NCBI GenBank assembly: GCA_905331475.1
Contig: CAJNYU010000157.1
Span: 411,711 to 475,710, forward strand
Direction: 5' to 3'
Length of the DNA stretch: 64,000 nucleotides
Origin: Rotaria socialis
Lineage: Eukaryota > Rotifera > Eurotatoria > Philodinida > Philodinidae
Shown here: piece by piece, positions 1 to 12,262 of the stretch
How the letters are laid out: every line of letters starts with the position of its first letter
How positions within the stretch are numbered: the stretch's first letter is position 1
Notes under the pieces: model-generated
Seen by the model: the letters and a program-made list of their open reading frames with translations, nothing else
The model's database searches: none
Told to the model about the DNA's origin: nothing
Program-made: the position numbers and the translations under genes

Positions 1-2004
1 CAATTTTACCAATTAATGATCAGCAGAAGTAAAACAATTCAATTTTCTTTTAATTGTTTAAATCAAATTATCATTTCTAGTGCACTTTTAAATTTACCGT
101 GTATTGATACTCAACGTGGTTATATGTGTGTGAAAACAATCACAAGTTTTCCAGGAATTTTACCTGCTATTGATGGCGTTGTATCATTATTTAATTCAAA
201 TAATGGTCGTTTACTTCTGGTTTGATACTAACCTTTGAAAATCTCTAGGTAATATTTTTTTTATTATTATTTAAGATTGCTGATGCAAAAGAAATAACTG
301 CACGACGTACAGCTGCTGTATCATTTCTTGCTACTAAAGTATGATCTAGTTGTTATTAGATTTTAATCATTAAATTTTTAGTTGTTAGCATCGAATAAAT
401 TGAAAAATGAAAATGCTGTATTAACTATTCTTGGTTGTGGTGTTCAAGGACGAGTTCATCTTGATGTTTTTACTGAATTGTTCAAATGGAATAAGGTATA
501 GAAAAAAATATTTTGATGATGAATTTTATTTTTGAAAATCAATTTCTCTCTAAGATTTATTTATGGAGTCGAAATATGACACATGCTATTAATTTACAAT
601 CGGATTATTCATCAAAATTAAATAATATTGAACTATTAGAAAATTTAAATGATAATCGTATTCTACAATCCGATGTTATTTGTACATGTACAGCTAGTAA
701 AGAAGCATTGCTAAGTCTTCATCAAGTAAAAAAAGGCGTACATATAAATGGTAAGTCTCTAAGATATACCTTTTTTTTTTAAAGCAAGGACTTATTTCAA
801 TTACTCAGAAATTCAAAATTTTTGTCTTTTAATCAACAATTTTTTGAATAATATTATCCGTTATTCATAAGAAGAGCATCTATTATATATTTAATCAAAT
901 GTCAAATCGAATAATATTTGATCGGAGAAGCTAGGACGAATCGTGCCCGTTTATATCAATCTCAATAGGTTTGACTAAACTGAACATGATTTCTACTAAT
1001 ACTCAAAAAAGAAAATATGCTTATTGTTTGCTCTTTTTTATCATTGATCTTAGCAAGGACCTTTTTTTATTCAAATAGAAGAAGATAGACGACATACTTG
1101 AGATTTTTCTATTGGTAAGATAAAGTTTTCAACACTGTTAGAAGTTGTGCGCCTGTGGAAAGGAAGCGATAAGAAAAGTTATTTTTATCTCTAACAAATT
1201 CAAAATCTCATTACGTTGAGAGTAGGACTCGAAGAAATTTTATTTCAGTGATCAACGATCGAAACGAACGCATTCTTATTATTCTAAATAGATTGATAGA
1301 AGAAATCTATTAACAGTTTATGATTCAAGACAAGACTTCAATATTATATTCTAAAAATGATAAAAAAAAAAGGAACGCATAGCTCATTCGTATCGAATAA
1401 TTTGATCATCTTTCACTTGTAATCTTAACAATGAAAGTACTTGATAAGGAAAAAATTATTGAATCAAAAACATGTCTGACTGAGAAATACTTTCAACTGA
1501 TAAATCAGAACTACGCATTCTTAATAGAGTAAAATAAATTATGAATACTTTTCTTACAGACATGCTTTAACTGTTATAATATCTTGTGCTAGAATACATT
1601 TATAATGACTCAGCACTTCTTTACCAAAGATCGAAAATTTCAATTGAAAATATTTTTTTATTTAGCTGTTGGTTCATTTCGTGCAACGATGCGTGAACTA
1701 GCAGATGATCTAATGCTATCATCAGATACAACTGTGATTGTTGATAGTAAAGAAAGTGCAATGAAAGAAGCAGGCGAAATAATTCAATCGAAAGTTTGTT
1801 GAAATTTTCTCTCGTAGATTTTTTATTCGTTTAATTTAGGCTGAAATTGTAGCTGAATTGGGAGAATTGATTGAAAATAATGAATTTTGTGATGGCATAT
1901 CTAAGGATAAAATAACAATTTTTAAATCTGTTGGCATGGCTATTGAAGATCTTGCAGCAGCAATTGTTCTCTATGAATATTTACAGGAATGCAGAGAAAA
2001 ATAA
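1..2004 (+). CDS. CRYM: Mu-crystallin / ornithine cyclodeaminase family (5' partial)
   Basis: NAD(P)-dependent ketimine reductase family; in animals mu-crystallin reduces cyclic ketimines and binds thyroid hormone in the cytosol (family knowledge). Exons read by eye are about 1-219, 276-338, 382-495, 555-750, 1666-1793 and 1840-2004, all with GT-AG limits and matching phases, giving roughly 294 residues plus whatever lies left of the window. Visible signatures are RGYMCVK and the ARRTAAVS stretch early on, the Rossmann glycine motif LGCGVQGRVH, HIN joined to AVGSFRATMREL across the long intron, and the C-terminal FKSVGMAIEDLAAA block. The human protein has about 314 residues, so only the N-terminal end is missing. 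One intron (751-1665) is 915 bp while the others are 45-60 bp. Family assignment is firm; orthology to CRYM rather than another family member is likely but not proven. Confidence 0.85.
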
Positions 2005-4198
2005 ATTTTTGTTTTTGATTAATTGAAGCTGTGATTTCAAAACAGATTAGGAGTGATTGATTTTCATTTTTAGATGTAATTAGTTTATTGAATCATTTTT
2101 AATGAATACAACGATTGTCAAGTATCGGTAAGAAAATAAATTACATACATTGAATTATTTACAGTCACGCTCATGGCGGGGTTAAAATTTGTGACGTCAT
2201 CGATTAAATGCTTAGAATAACAGAGATGCATCAGTTTTTAAATGCAATCGTCGCCTCGTAATTGCTAAAATACCTGTGAAAATACTGTATTTCCTTTGTA
2301 ATTATTAATATTAACATCAAAATACAGTAGGTATGTCTATGTGTGAGCAAATCTAATTGCCTTGTTATGTATCAGATAAATCAACAAAGTATGCAATCAA
2401 TCGATGAAACGAGAATCAAAGGGATGACTCAGTATCGTGCTTTTATTTACATGATATCTACGATGGATTTATTATTATGCGTAGTAATAAACAAGTCGTG
2501 TCAGTTGCACGATAACTTATTTTGTCGTTGCTTATTACGTGAATAGCCGAGTCCTATCAAGTCGGCCTACAAATTACTATACTCGTTCTATAAATAAACA
2601 TAACATAATCGACGGCATAGTTGCAATTGATTTTAGTTGTGTTAACAAAAAAAAATATTTTTTGCACGAATGTTCTTTGAAAAATAACGAAAGAATTCGA
2701 CCGAGTTTATTTAACTGATCTGCAATTTAATCTTTCGGATTAATATTTTCGACTTTCCAACTAAAACATTTAACATGGCCTGTGTAGGGCTTGATAAATA
2801 TCATACGTTTGTAGTTATTTTCTACTGCTGTGTCTTTTACAGATAGCGATAGATGTGTAACTTAAACCTTGTATTCATGTGAAATTTAAGAACATTTTAA
2901 TAGAGGAGCAAGACAAAGTAAACATTTTTTCGTTTTCGATATGTTCTTTCTGTTCTTTGCCGCGTCACCTCAACAAGTTGAGGGTGAAGGTGAGAGCACT
3001 ACAAGGGTGTGCGCGTGGGTGTGTCAGTATTTTTCTTTTCTTTCGTCAATTGGTAGAGTCTAATTGTGAAGTATTATACTACTGTAATTATTATTTTATG
3101 AAGTTCGACGAAATAAAAAAGGATGATGCCTTTTTTTTGTTGTTGTCGTATAAAAAAAATTTAAATGCTTTTAGTTTTCTGTTCTTTTTTCGCATCCGTT
3201 CGAACGAAAGTTTACCCGAGGGGTATGTCTTCAAAGTTTGAGATATATTGAATATCATATAACCTTTTTGTTTTCTATTGTAATAAACGAAAACTTATCA
3301 TGAAAAATCTAGGCAAGCAAGAATAAAAATACAGGTCATTTTCATCTTTTTAGTGTAAATAGGAATATTATTACGATAACATATAGACGTTGAAAAAACA
3401 GCAAATGCACCTTTTTCTCGTCGTAAACAGTAATCTATTGTAAATGATGATTTGCAATCTTTAAGCAATATTTGTGTATGTGCTTTTTTTCTCTTGTTTT
3501 GCGATTTTAAAGTCGAAATACCTATTCAGTTACCTTGAAAATGTGTACGCTTTTATTTCTCCTTCAATACTACAGATAGATTTCCTTTTACGCATCACGC
3601 CATAATAATCACTCATGTCGTATATAGCTTCAATCACGAGGTACATTTGACCGCGGCAAATCACGCGCCGTGTTCTCGCTATTGGAAAACAAAAACAACA
3701 ATATAGAAAAGAGAGGTGTGTGCCGGCTGGCGCACAAAGCATTCTTTATTTTTCTTTTCCGTTCTTTTTTTCTTTCGTTACAACTACAAAACAATGACGC
3801 CATTGCTAATCGAGTAACCATTCGTAGTCGTGTATATATAATATATCTATAAGCAAACCTTTAGTATCCCTGTTCTTTTTATCTTTGTGCACTCGTAGAT
3901 AACATAAATGTACAGATTACAAACGATTCTTTTTTTTGTAGTATTTTCTCCGTTTACTCGTACGCTTGAGAAAGATGAGGAGAAAAAAAGAGTGAGAGAA
4001 GAAAAGTATGCTCTAAACAATGGTGCTGTATACACCAATGAATAATTATATCTCACTAAGGTTATTTTTATCTAGAATATGATCGTTTTGTAGTATAGCT
4101 ATCTACGGTTTCTTTTTCAATATAAATATATTCATTTTTTTAATCTTTAGTACCACTTTTAAATGGTATATTATTTAAAAGAATAAATTGAAGTCACA
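2005..4198. other. Intergenic region upstream of lipin
   Basis: No gene could be supported. The region is AT-rich with pyrimidine tracts, a short GT-rich stretch near 3005-3028 and several small frames whose translations look like random low-complexity sequence. The lipin promoter and 5' leader should lie at its right end. Confidence 0.5.
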
Positions 4199-7100
4199 AT
4201 GACTTCATTCACACGTCTTGTTTCGTCGATTAGATCGGCTTACAACAATATCAATCCGTCCACACTTACCGGTGCAATTGATGTTGTTGTTGTCAGGCAA
4301 GAAGATGATACACTTCGATGTACTCCATTTCACGTTCGTTTTGGTAAATTAGGTGTGCTAAGAAATCAACAAAATAAAGTACATCAATAAATATTTGAGC
4401 TAAATATACGTATATATATATATATTGTTCTATTTTTCAAAGGTATATATAACTATCAATGGTAATCCTGTCGAGGATTTATACATGGAATTGGGTGAGG
4501 CTGGAGAAGCGTTATTTGTCGAAGAAGAAACTGTAAATTAATTTTAATTTGTTCTTTTTTTCCTAAAAAATGACACCTTAATTTTGATTACTAGGATACC
4601 CAATGCCTTTCGTCAAATCGTCATTTGGAATCATCTGATGGTAATAAATTTCTTGATCCGGATAGTGCCATTTCAACAGATTATCGTTTACAACCATCAA
4701 ATATTGATTGTTCCCCTCAAATCATCAATAAACAATATGATGAAGAAGAAGCACAAGAAAATAATGAGCCTATTACAAAATATGCTTATGAACAACCATC
4801 GACGGATGCCGATGCAGTAAACTCGAATACATCTATTGTTACTCGTCGTCGTCAAAAACGATTAACGTTAAATTGTACTGAACAAACTAATGAAAATGAA
4901 GATCAAGAAGTCGAAAAATTATATTTATCAAATCAAAATCGTTCACGCTCGCATCAGCGTACTTCAACATCTATATCTATAAATGATAATCTAACAGATC
5001 ATAGAAGTGACGAACAAACGGATTCATCCTTGGGAATCTCTCGTCAACATAGTGCCAGTGAAAATGATTTACTTCTATTTCAAATTGATGATGAAAAACA
5101 ATCGACATCATCAACACCATTTGTCGATGCGCACAGTCGTATGAGCAGTATTGATAGTCGAAAAAAATTACTACCCATTGCTAATAAAACAGCCAATGAA
5201 ATAGAAAACGATGAAAGTTATAGCAGTAGCATGGAAGATGATGACGACGATGATGCAAATTTTAAAAAAAATACAAGAACTTTATCAAATCCAATACCTA
5301 TTGAACAAAAATTGACCACCAACGATACGCAATCAACAGTTACAAGTACCGATGAATCCAATCCTATCATTGATACAATTTTTTCACAATCAGCACCAAT
5401 AACAACGAAAACAAATAATGTTTCAATTCTAATAAATCCAGTTAATGATTCATCTTCGTTTTATATAAATGAAAATTTTCTACCAACATCATCATTTGAA
5501 AAGTAAATAAAACTTGCTTTTTCCCCTCAAACAATTATTTCGTTTTTTTTTTACAGTTCTATGCCGCTTCGATCGCCAAGTCCAAAATCAGACTCTGAAT
5601 ATGAATTAGATAAATCATCTCAGCAATCAGGAAGAAATAATCGATCAACGTTTGGATGGCAATGGAAATGGGGTGAACTACCGGAACAACGACGAAGTGT
5701 TTTTCGATATCTCTGGCCTTCATCATCAAAACAGAGTACACCGAAAGAAGGAATTTATCTGGACGATATTACAAATAATAAATGTGATGATCGTGCACGT
5801 TATTTACCTATAATGTAAGTGTCTATCGTACGCTAATTTAAAAAATCTAAACAATTTAATTTCATTAGGGATTACCCACAAAATCCGCCAAGAACTCCGA
5901 AAGATGAAGATCAAGAATCAGGAACTGGTAATTCCATACCAAACTCACCAGTTCGAGATTCTGAAGCTGCGTATGTTGAAATAAATGTTTTTTAGTTTTT
6001 GAAAAATTTGCTTTTCTTTAGTTTTCTTCTCGGTGATGTACAGCTTTCACTATGTGGACATTTAGACAATCCAGCATCGATAACCGATGGTTTATTTAAG
6101 GAACGCCTTATTCCCTATGAAAAATTTGCTACGAATCCATCGATTATCAATGATCCAAATTTAGTTGTACGCATTGGTGGAAAGTAAGTCAACGCAACAT
6201 TTCTGTTAAAAAGTAAAGGTAAATAACTGATGGATTTTCTAGTTATCATAATTGGAATGTAGCATCGGCACTGATTGCTTCGGCTAGTGTCTATCATAAG
6301 ACATTACCACTCGAAACAGTCGAGCAACTGCAAGAAAAAAATACACCACTACCTGTAAAACATACAATAAGTGGTATGAATCTATGGCCATTTTCTAGCA
6401 AAGCTGTAAAGATAAAATATTTTATTCGCAAATATTTTTTTCACACGTATTTCTATGATTGCAGTCTAATCTAAAAGAAGAAAATCAACAATCAGCATCG
6501 GCTGAAGCATTGGCTGTTGTTGTTAAATCTGAAATAGTTCCAACAACGTTACAACGACAACATTCTGTTCACAGTATGCATAGAATTGACAGTGAGCAAG
6601 AAGATCAAGAAGTAACAAAATTAACCGAAAAAATGGAAAATAAACAAGTAACTCCAGTACATACTGAACCGAAAAAGAAAACAATGATTCTCACATCTGA
6701 TCAATTGAAACGACTTAATCTTAAACCCGGTATGAATCATGTTGAATTTAGTGTTACAACATCGTTACAAGGTACAACATATGCTGAATCAAATATATTT
6801 CTATTTGATCATATGACGAAATTCGTTATATCAGATATTGATGGTACAATAACAAAGTAAATTTTGATTACAAAAAAATTGTAATTTATTTTTATACTAA
6901 ATTAAATTTAGATCAGACGTGTTCGGTCATATTTTTCCATTGTTTGGTAAAGATTGGTCACATGATGGTATTGCTGAATTTTTTCAGGCTATTCAAGAAA
7001 ACGGTTATCAATTCGTTTATTTATCTGCTCGTGCTATTGGACAAAGTCGAGTAACAAGAAATTTTTTAAGAAATATAACTCAATCTGGCTTTGGACTACC

Positions 7101-7863
7101 AATCGGTCCGTTATTTATTTCACCAGATACATTAGTCACTGCACTTTATAGGTTTGTTTATTTGATAAGAAATAAAAGTTGTTTTTGAATTTTTCTGTTT
7201 TGTTTTTAGAGAAGTCATTGCAAAACGACCTGAAGATTTTAAAATTCAATGTTTAAAAAATATTGCCAGTTTGTTTCCAGATAAAAATCCATTTTATGCT
7301 GGTTTTGGTAATCGAATCAATGTAAGCATAGTCTAGGAAATAATCTAGAGTGTGGGTCGGTAAAGACCCAGAATCAAAACATGTATTTAATATCTTTTTA
7401 CAGGATCAGTATGCATATACTGCTGTCGGCATACCAGTGACTCGTATATTTACGATTAATCCTCGCGGTGAAGTTGTTCGACAAGAAATACCCCAAATAT
7501 TATCTACTTCGTATGTGTGAAAACTCCTGTCTTTTTTAAATTTAATTATTGAATATTTATAGATATAAAAATTTACATGAACTAGTTGATCAAGTATTTC
7601 CTCCAATGGATTCATTTTCTGCAAGTGAATCTTATTCTTCGTTTACATTTTGGCGTGAAGAAGCAAAAATAAATCCATTTGAAGCTGAAATGCGTTCACA
7701 TTTAGAAGAAATAAATGCACGACAAAAATCCAAAGGCAAAAGCTCAACACAACAACTCACTGGAGTTTCACCAAAAGCAACATCAACAACTACAGCGACA
7801 AAAAATGGCGAAAAATTATCAACAACAACTCAAGCCACCGAAAATACAGTGAAGAAGGCATAG
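4199..7863 (+). CDS. LPIN: Lipin, Mg2+-dependent phosphatidate phosphatase
   Basis: Dephosphorylates phosphatidic acid to diacylglycerol for triacylglycerol and phospholipid synthesis at ER and nuclear membranes (family knowledge). Twelve exons: 4199-4378, 4443-4532, 4595-5502, 5557-5814, 5869-5970, 6022-6183, 6243-6405, 6465-6856, 6912-7151, 7210-7321, 7404-7510, 7563-7863; they sum to 3015 nt, 1004 residues, slightly longer than human lipin-1 (about 890). The N-terminal lipin domain is clear ([12 protein letters not shown], then [12 protein letters not shown]). A long Ser/Asn/Asp-rich acidic linker follows in exon 3. The C-terminal HAD-like catalytic domain begins with [11 protein letters not shown], containing the DxDxT motif near 6833, and continues through LSARAIGQ and GFGNRINDQYAYT. 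The position of the coactivator motif LxxIL, LGHIL in vertebrates, reads FGHIF here. The C-terminal tail is Thr-rich. The start is the first ATG before the conserved domain. Confidence 0.95.
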
Positions 7864-9324
7864 ATAAAAAAAATGCCATTTGCTCTTTCCTATTGAATTG
7901 ATCAATATCAACATGTCAGATGATAATAAACAATAATTTGTATCATTCATTCCTCCGTTCTAATTGAACTTATTTTTCCTTCCGTTTTTTGTTCATCTAT
8001 GATGTTTTTTTTGTCTTTCTGTTTCGTCTTTGATTGATAAGTGGGTATTTTTATTCTTTCAACAGTATTTTTATGTGTGCGTGTGTTTGGTGTGTGCACT
8101 CATCGTGATGATTCATTGAATCAATAGCAAAAAACTACATTTGTGGGGGATGCCACGTAACTACGGACTGTATCGAGTGTTTTTACAATCAATGATCATC
8201 ATTAGTGAACGGTCATAAGTGCACGAAAGTATTAGACTGTAAAGTAGAAAATAATTTTTAGAGAACTATAAATAGATAAATGAAAATAAGCGATGGCTTT
8301 CTTACGTTGTTCTTGTAGTTCTCTTCGAAATTATAAAAACGAAATGGGGATAGGATATTTTCTCAATTATGAATATCTATATTGTTCAGATAGTGGAGTT
8401 GTCTTTAGCTAAATTCGTACCATCAATTTTCAACCACATTGAGCACTGTACGAGTTATTTTTCAGTACTGTAGAAGGGAGTGAGTTCTTACTGTGTATAC
8501 TCATACCCGAACGTCGTACCTATAATCATCCACACTCTCGCTCATGGAACCATGAATTTGTGGGAAGTACACTGGAAACGTGGGCCGGAAAAAATTTACA
8601 GATACTGCTTCCGGAATTCGATTGAAAATCACTAAATTAGAGTGTCTCCCGCCGTACGTACTTGACCTGAGATAATAATGATGCGAAATAGTAACTAAAA
8701 ATACCGCAAAATGTTATGCTTTGTGTACATTATTTTTATTTACTGTAAATCATTTTATCACGCTCAAATTAATCAATATCCTATACAGAAATCGTTTTTT
8801 TGGCATTTTTTGATCGTTTCGCATCATCATTTTATTACTCTTTTGGACCATTTTAATGCTATTTCTCCGTTTCAAAACCTATCCTGATAACTATATTGCA
8901 TTGACACTCAGATACTGATTTCTTTTTCAATGAGTCAATCGTCGAAGAATTTTACGTCTAAGAAAGGTACCTCTCGCTGTATTTGTTGCATCCGAGACGA
9001 GCGACTGTGTATTTTTTTATTTCATTTATCGTGTGAAGAATAAAAAAACATGTGCTATTTGACTTTATGCTTTCTTTTATTTGTACAAGCCATCCCTTTT
9101 CACAGCAAATCTTACATATGAAGCAACAAACGAAAGATTTCACCGGACTATGAGTAAGAAATTCCTGTTTAAATAAAGATGAATCAATTGAAGTCTTTCA
9201 TCATTTGTTGCATGAGCGAATCATTTACCGTCATTGAATACTAAATCAAGTATTATTACCTAACCCTTAAGATTGGTAGAAGTGATCAACAATTGCTAAT
9301 TCATTTCTTTATGCGCATTCTCGC
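7864..9324. other. Lipin 3' flank and intergenic region
   Basis: Contains the presumed lipin 3' UTR, T-rich tracts and a GT-rich patch near 8075-8100. No coding pattern with consistent splice phases was found on either strand. Confidence 0.45.
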
Positions 9325-10239
9325 TAGGGATGCACCAGTTCCAAGTTCAACCAATTCAATTCCAATTCTTGGCTTGGAATTGGTCGGAATTGGTTGGAAT
9401 TGGAATTACTCTGGAATTGGTTTAGAATTGGTTTAGAATTGGTCGGAATTGGTCTGAAACCGGTATAGAATTGGCTTAGTCTTGACTAGCAAGTGGTTTA
9501 ATTTGCCAAAAATAAAATAAAGAAACTGGGACGTATAATGCCTTAAATCTGAAAATTGAGATTTTTATCATAAAAGCTACCACTTGAGCCACAATTAATA
9601 ACATATTTGGAATTAGCGCAAAAACCTGACTCGAACAATTTATATTTTAATTACTTTCGGCAACTCTTTTTTTCTACGGAAAATTCACCTGGGGTACTCC
9701 TCAGGGTTCAGTCCAATAATACAAAATGACTTTTTTTTCAGTCCTCAGGCATGCGATTTTTTCTATATTACTAAACATTTTACATGCTCCATAGTTAATT
9801 ACTGCTGTCCAAGTTGCTTTCTGATTAGTTTCTTTTTTTGACTGAACCCTGAGGGGTACCCCAGGTGAATTTTCGGCAGAACAAAAGAGCTGCCGAAAGT
9901 AATTAAAATATAAATTGTTCGAGTCAGGTTTTTGCGCTAATTCCAAATATGTTATTAATTGTGGCTCAAGTGGTAGCCTTTTATGATAAAAATCTGAATT
10001 TTAAGATTTAAGGCCTTATACGTCCCCCTTTCTTTATTTTATTTTTGGCAAATTAAAGCACTAGCTAGTCAAGACTAATCAATTGTACCATCAATTTCAG
10101 TTAATTCTACACTCATTCAGAGCCAATTCTATACCGGTTTCAGACCAATTTCGACCAATTCTAAACCAATTCCAATTCCAACAAATTCCGACCAATTCTA
10201 AGAATTGAATAGACTCGAATTGGAATTGGTGCATCCCTA
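9325..10239. mobile_element. Foldback hAT-type MITE with 8-bp target duplication
   Basis: A 915-bp element that is one large imperfect palindrome. It begins TAGGGATGCACCA and ends with the near-complement TGGTGCATCCCTA. It is flanked by a perfect 8-bp direct repeat ATTCTCGC (9317-9324 and 10240-10247), the target-site size of hAT transposons. The arms carry simple iterations of the GGAATTGG type, then unique inverted arms (about 9500-9710 against 9835-10070), meeting near 9780. No transposase frame is present, so it is non-autonomous. The small frame inside it is a by-product of the palindrome. Confidence 0.85.
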
Positions 10240-10247
10240 ATTCTCGC

Positions 10248-10723
10248 CCACCAGGAGATTAATTTTTGTCCATCAAATCACTTTGACGATCTGCCTGCTG
10301 GTGTGGGTTGGGAGTGTCAGGGTTCCTCATTCCAATGGGTTCCATTTCTTAAGAACAAAACACATTTTGAAATTGTTTTTCATGCAATTTGCACCACAAT
10401 GGGAAGTTATTAAAGAGTTTTACTGTCTTTTCGCATAGATTTGCTATCGGCTCCTGGGAACAGAACAGGAAACTGGCATCCCTAGTATGGATGTCGGTAC
10501 GGTTCTGGATGCTACTCTGGATGTAGGTGGAAAAGATAATACTCACACCCACCCTCTAGTCTACTGGTAGAAATTTCTAGATTAGAATGCAGGCGAATTT
10601 ATCGACCCTGTCGTGAAGCAGGACTGTACTGCGGCTATTGGTGAATCTTATAGATCTACAGCTGCTACGTCAGCTGACAATCTCTTTTATTATCTTCTTG
10701 CCACTTTGTTTTTCTTGTTTAGA
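10248..10723. other. Upstream region of ART-A
   Basis: Holds telomere-like G-rich and C-rich patches at about 10301-10312 and 10541-10556. Just before the chosen ATG lies a good splice acceptor (TTGTTTAG ending near 10722). It could be the end of a 5' UTR intron or a spliced-leader acceptor. Confidence 0.4.
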
Positions 10724-12262
10724 ATGTCAACTTCTATGATCTCATCTCAAGCTAAATTGAGAATCCAAAGCCTTGCTAAACCAGACGGCTCTTTTCATTG
10801 GTCTTTCGGATCTGAGCAAAGATCATCCTCGTCGTCTACGTATCCATCTTATGATTTATATGTAAATGGTACAATTATTGATATAAGGGATGATGAATTC
10901 TGGAGTGCGCTATTCAGCTGTGACGTGCTTAAGAAACTGGACGGAATTGGAATCGGCGACCGCGACCGTGCTTATGGAATGAGTGCTGGAGGCCTACACG
11001 TACTCCTCCCTCATCTCGCTCGGTTAGCTACACCTTCATCAATTCCGTACAAGCCGTTCAATTGGTTCGTTTCCTTTAATCAAGACTTCAGCTCCAAGAA
11101 TGACTATATGCAATTCATGTCAATAATAGCATCGCTTATCCGTCAAAATCGTTTACTTACAGTGATACTCCCGCGTGCTGATGGGCCTTTGAATAAACAA
11201 CTATTTATGGATGAGGTACCTGAAGCTAGTCTAGACGTTGCTCACGCAATTCTTGTTACTCATTCTCTTATATCACTACACTGGCCAGGTGCGATAGGTG
11301 TCAAAGATGCTTCGCATTATAACGACTTACATGTATGCCATCCTAAACAACTTTCACAAGTGTTGTTTGCTGCTTTAGAAAAGAATGTTTCTCTCACTGA
11401 AGTCGATTTTTATTGCGGTTGTTTTGATAGATATTCTGGTTTTGATAATATTCTAAAGCCATTGCTTGCACGTAATAAAGCACTACCTTCGATGAACGCT
11501 GATGTCGCTGCCGGTCATGTCGACGGTAAATGGGATTCTAGTTGCCCATCTGATCTCGTACGTGATTTAGTCGCTGCTAAGTTCAACATACACCGTTCTT
11601 TTTTCAACAGCACTGGAGATATGTGCTTTTGTGAGTCATGCCATAAAATGTCAGGCAACAAGTCAATGTACTCACGTGGCATCCCACCTTCTCGCTATGC
11701 AATACCAATAGGCTGGGTCAGAATCGGTCTGAAAGTACACGAAGGGCTTGCTGAGAGCAATGAGATATTCAAGAAATGGCACATTTCATATCATGGAACT
11801 ACAGCCAACAGTATAGAACCCATATTCCGCGGCGGATTACACTTACTAAAACCTGGTGATGTGGCATTGGGTGGAGCAGCCATAGGTGTTAGACCTGGTC
11901 ACATTCCTCAAGTAATTAGTCGAACGAATCGTTACACAGGTATGAATGAATTGTTTGATATTAACCAAATATTCACATCACCATCTATTCGTTATGCATC
12001 ACATCCTGCTTATGCACAACAATTTATTGTCGATCATCCTCAACGTGCTGGTGTACTACTCGGAATGCGATTTGTGTTTCAATGTCGCCAGCGTCCTGGC
12101 TCTTACACAATTGGGCATGAAACAGTTGGCGCGCGCGACATAAAACTAGATCCGCACTTTGATAACAACGAACTCGAATGGTATACTAAAGAGAGCGCAG
12201 GAATAGTTCTATTTGGCCTATGTGTGCAAGTAAGATGCATATCTCAGCGGCCCACAAAATAA
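10724..12262 (+). CDS. ADP-ribosyltransferase-fold protein (ART-A), intronless
   Basis: A single-exon protein of 512 residues from the first in-frame ATG; the frame stays open upstream but without ATG. The N-terminal half has LRR-like leucine spacing and is otherwise unrecognised. From about residue 350 comes an ART-like region: YHGTTANSIEPIFRGGL recalls the HG(T/S) strand of PARP-type enzymes, TSPSIRYASHPAY would carry the second (Tyr) position, and NNELEWYT could supply the acidic third residue. A short Cys/His set (CFCESCHKM, near residue 305) precedes it. The same ART-like pattern occurs in ART-B at 59526-60773 (WHGT, FISPSIFYA, PGSF). The lack of introns, in a window where most genes have many, suggests a retrocopy or horizontal origin. 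ADP-ribosyltransferase activity is inferred from motifs only. Confidence 0.65.
   Translation: MSTSMISSQAKLRIQSLAKPDGSFHWSFGSEQRSSSSSTYPSYDLYVNGTIIDIRDDEFWSALFSCDVLKKLDGIGIGDRDRAYGMSAGGLHVLLPHLARLATPSSIPYKPFNWFVSFNQDFSSKNDYMQFMSIIASLIRQNRLLTVILPRADGPLNKQLFMDEVPEASLDVAHAILVTHSLISLHWPGAIGVKDASHYNDLHVCHPKQLSQVLFAALEKNVSLTEVDFYCGCFDRYSGFDNILKPLLARNKALPSMNADVAAGHVDGKWDSSCPSDLVRDLVAAKFNIHRSFFNSTGDMCFCESCHKMSGNKSMYSRGIPPSRYAIPIGWVRIGLKVHEGLAESNEIFKKWHISYHGTTANSIEPIFRGGLHLLKPGDVALGGAAIGVRPGHIPQVISRTNRYTGMNELFDINQIFTSPSIRYASHPAYAQQFIVDHPQRAGVLLGMRFVFQCRQRPGSYTIGHETVGARDIKLDPHFDNNELEWYTKESAGIVLFGLCVQVRCISQRPTK

Noticed and set aside
2879-3241. 120-residue frame before lipin
   Set aside because: Phe/Leu/Ser-rich translation of pyrimidine tracts, no motif and no homologous look.
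9701-9946. Minus-strand 81-residue frame within the hAT foldback
   Set aside because: It spans the centre of a palindrome and both arms give mirror-related peptides; no transposase motif.
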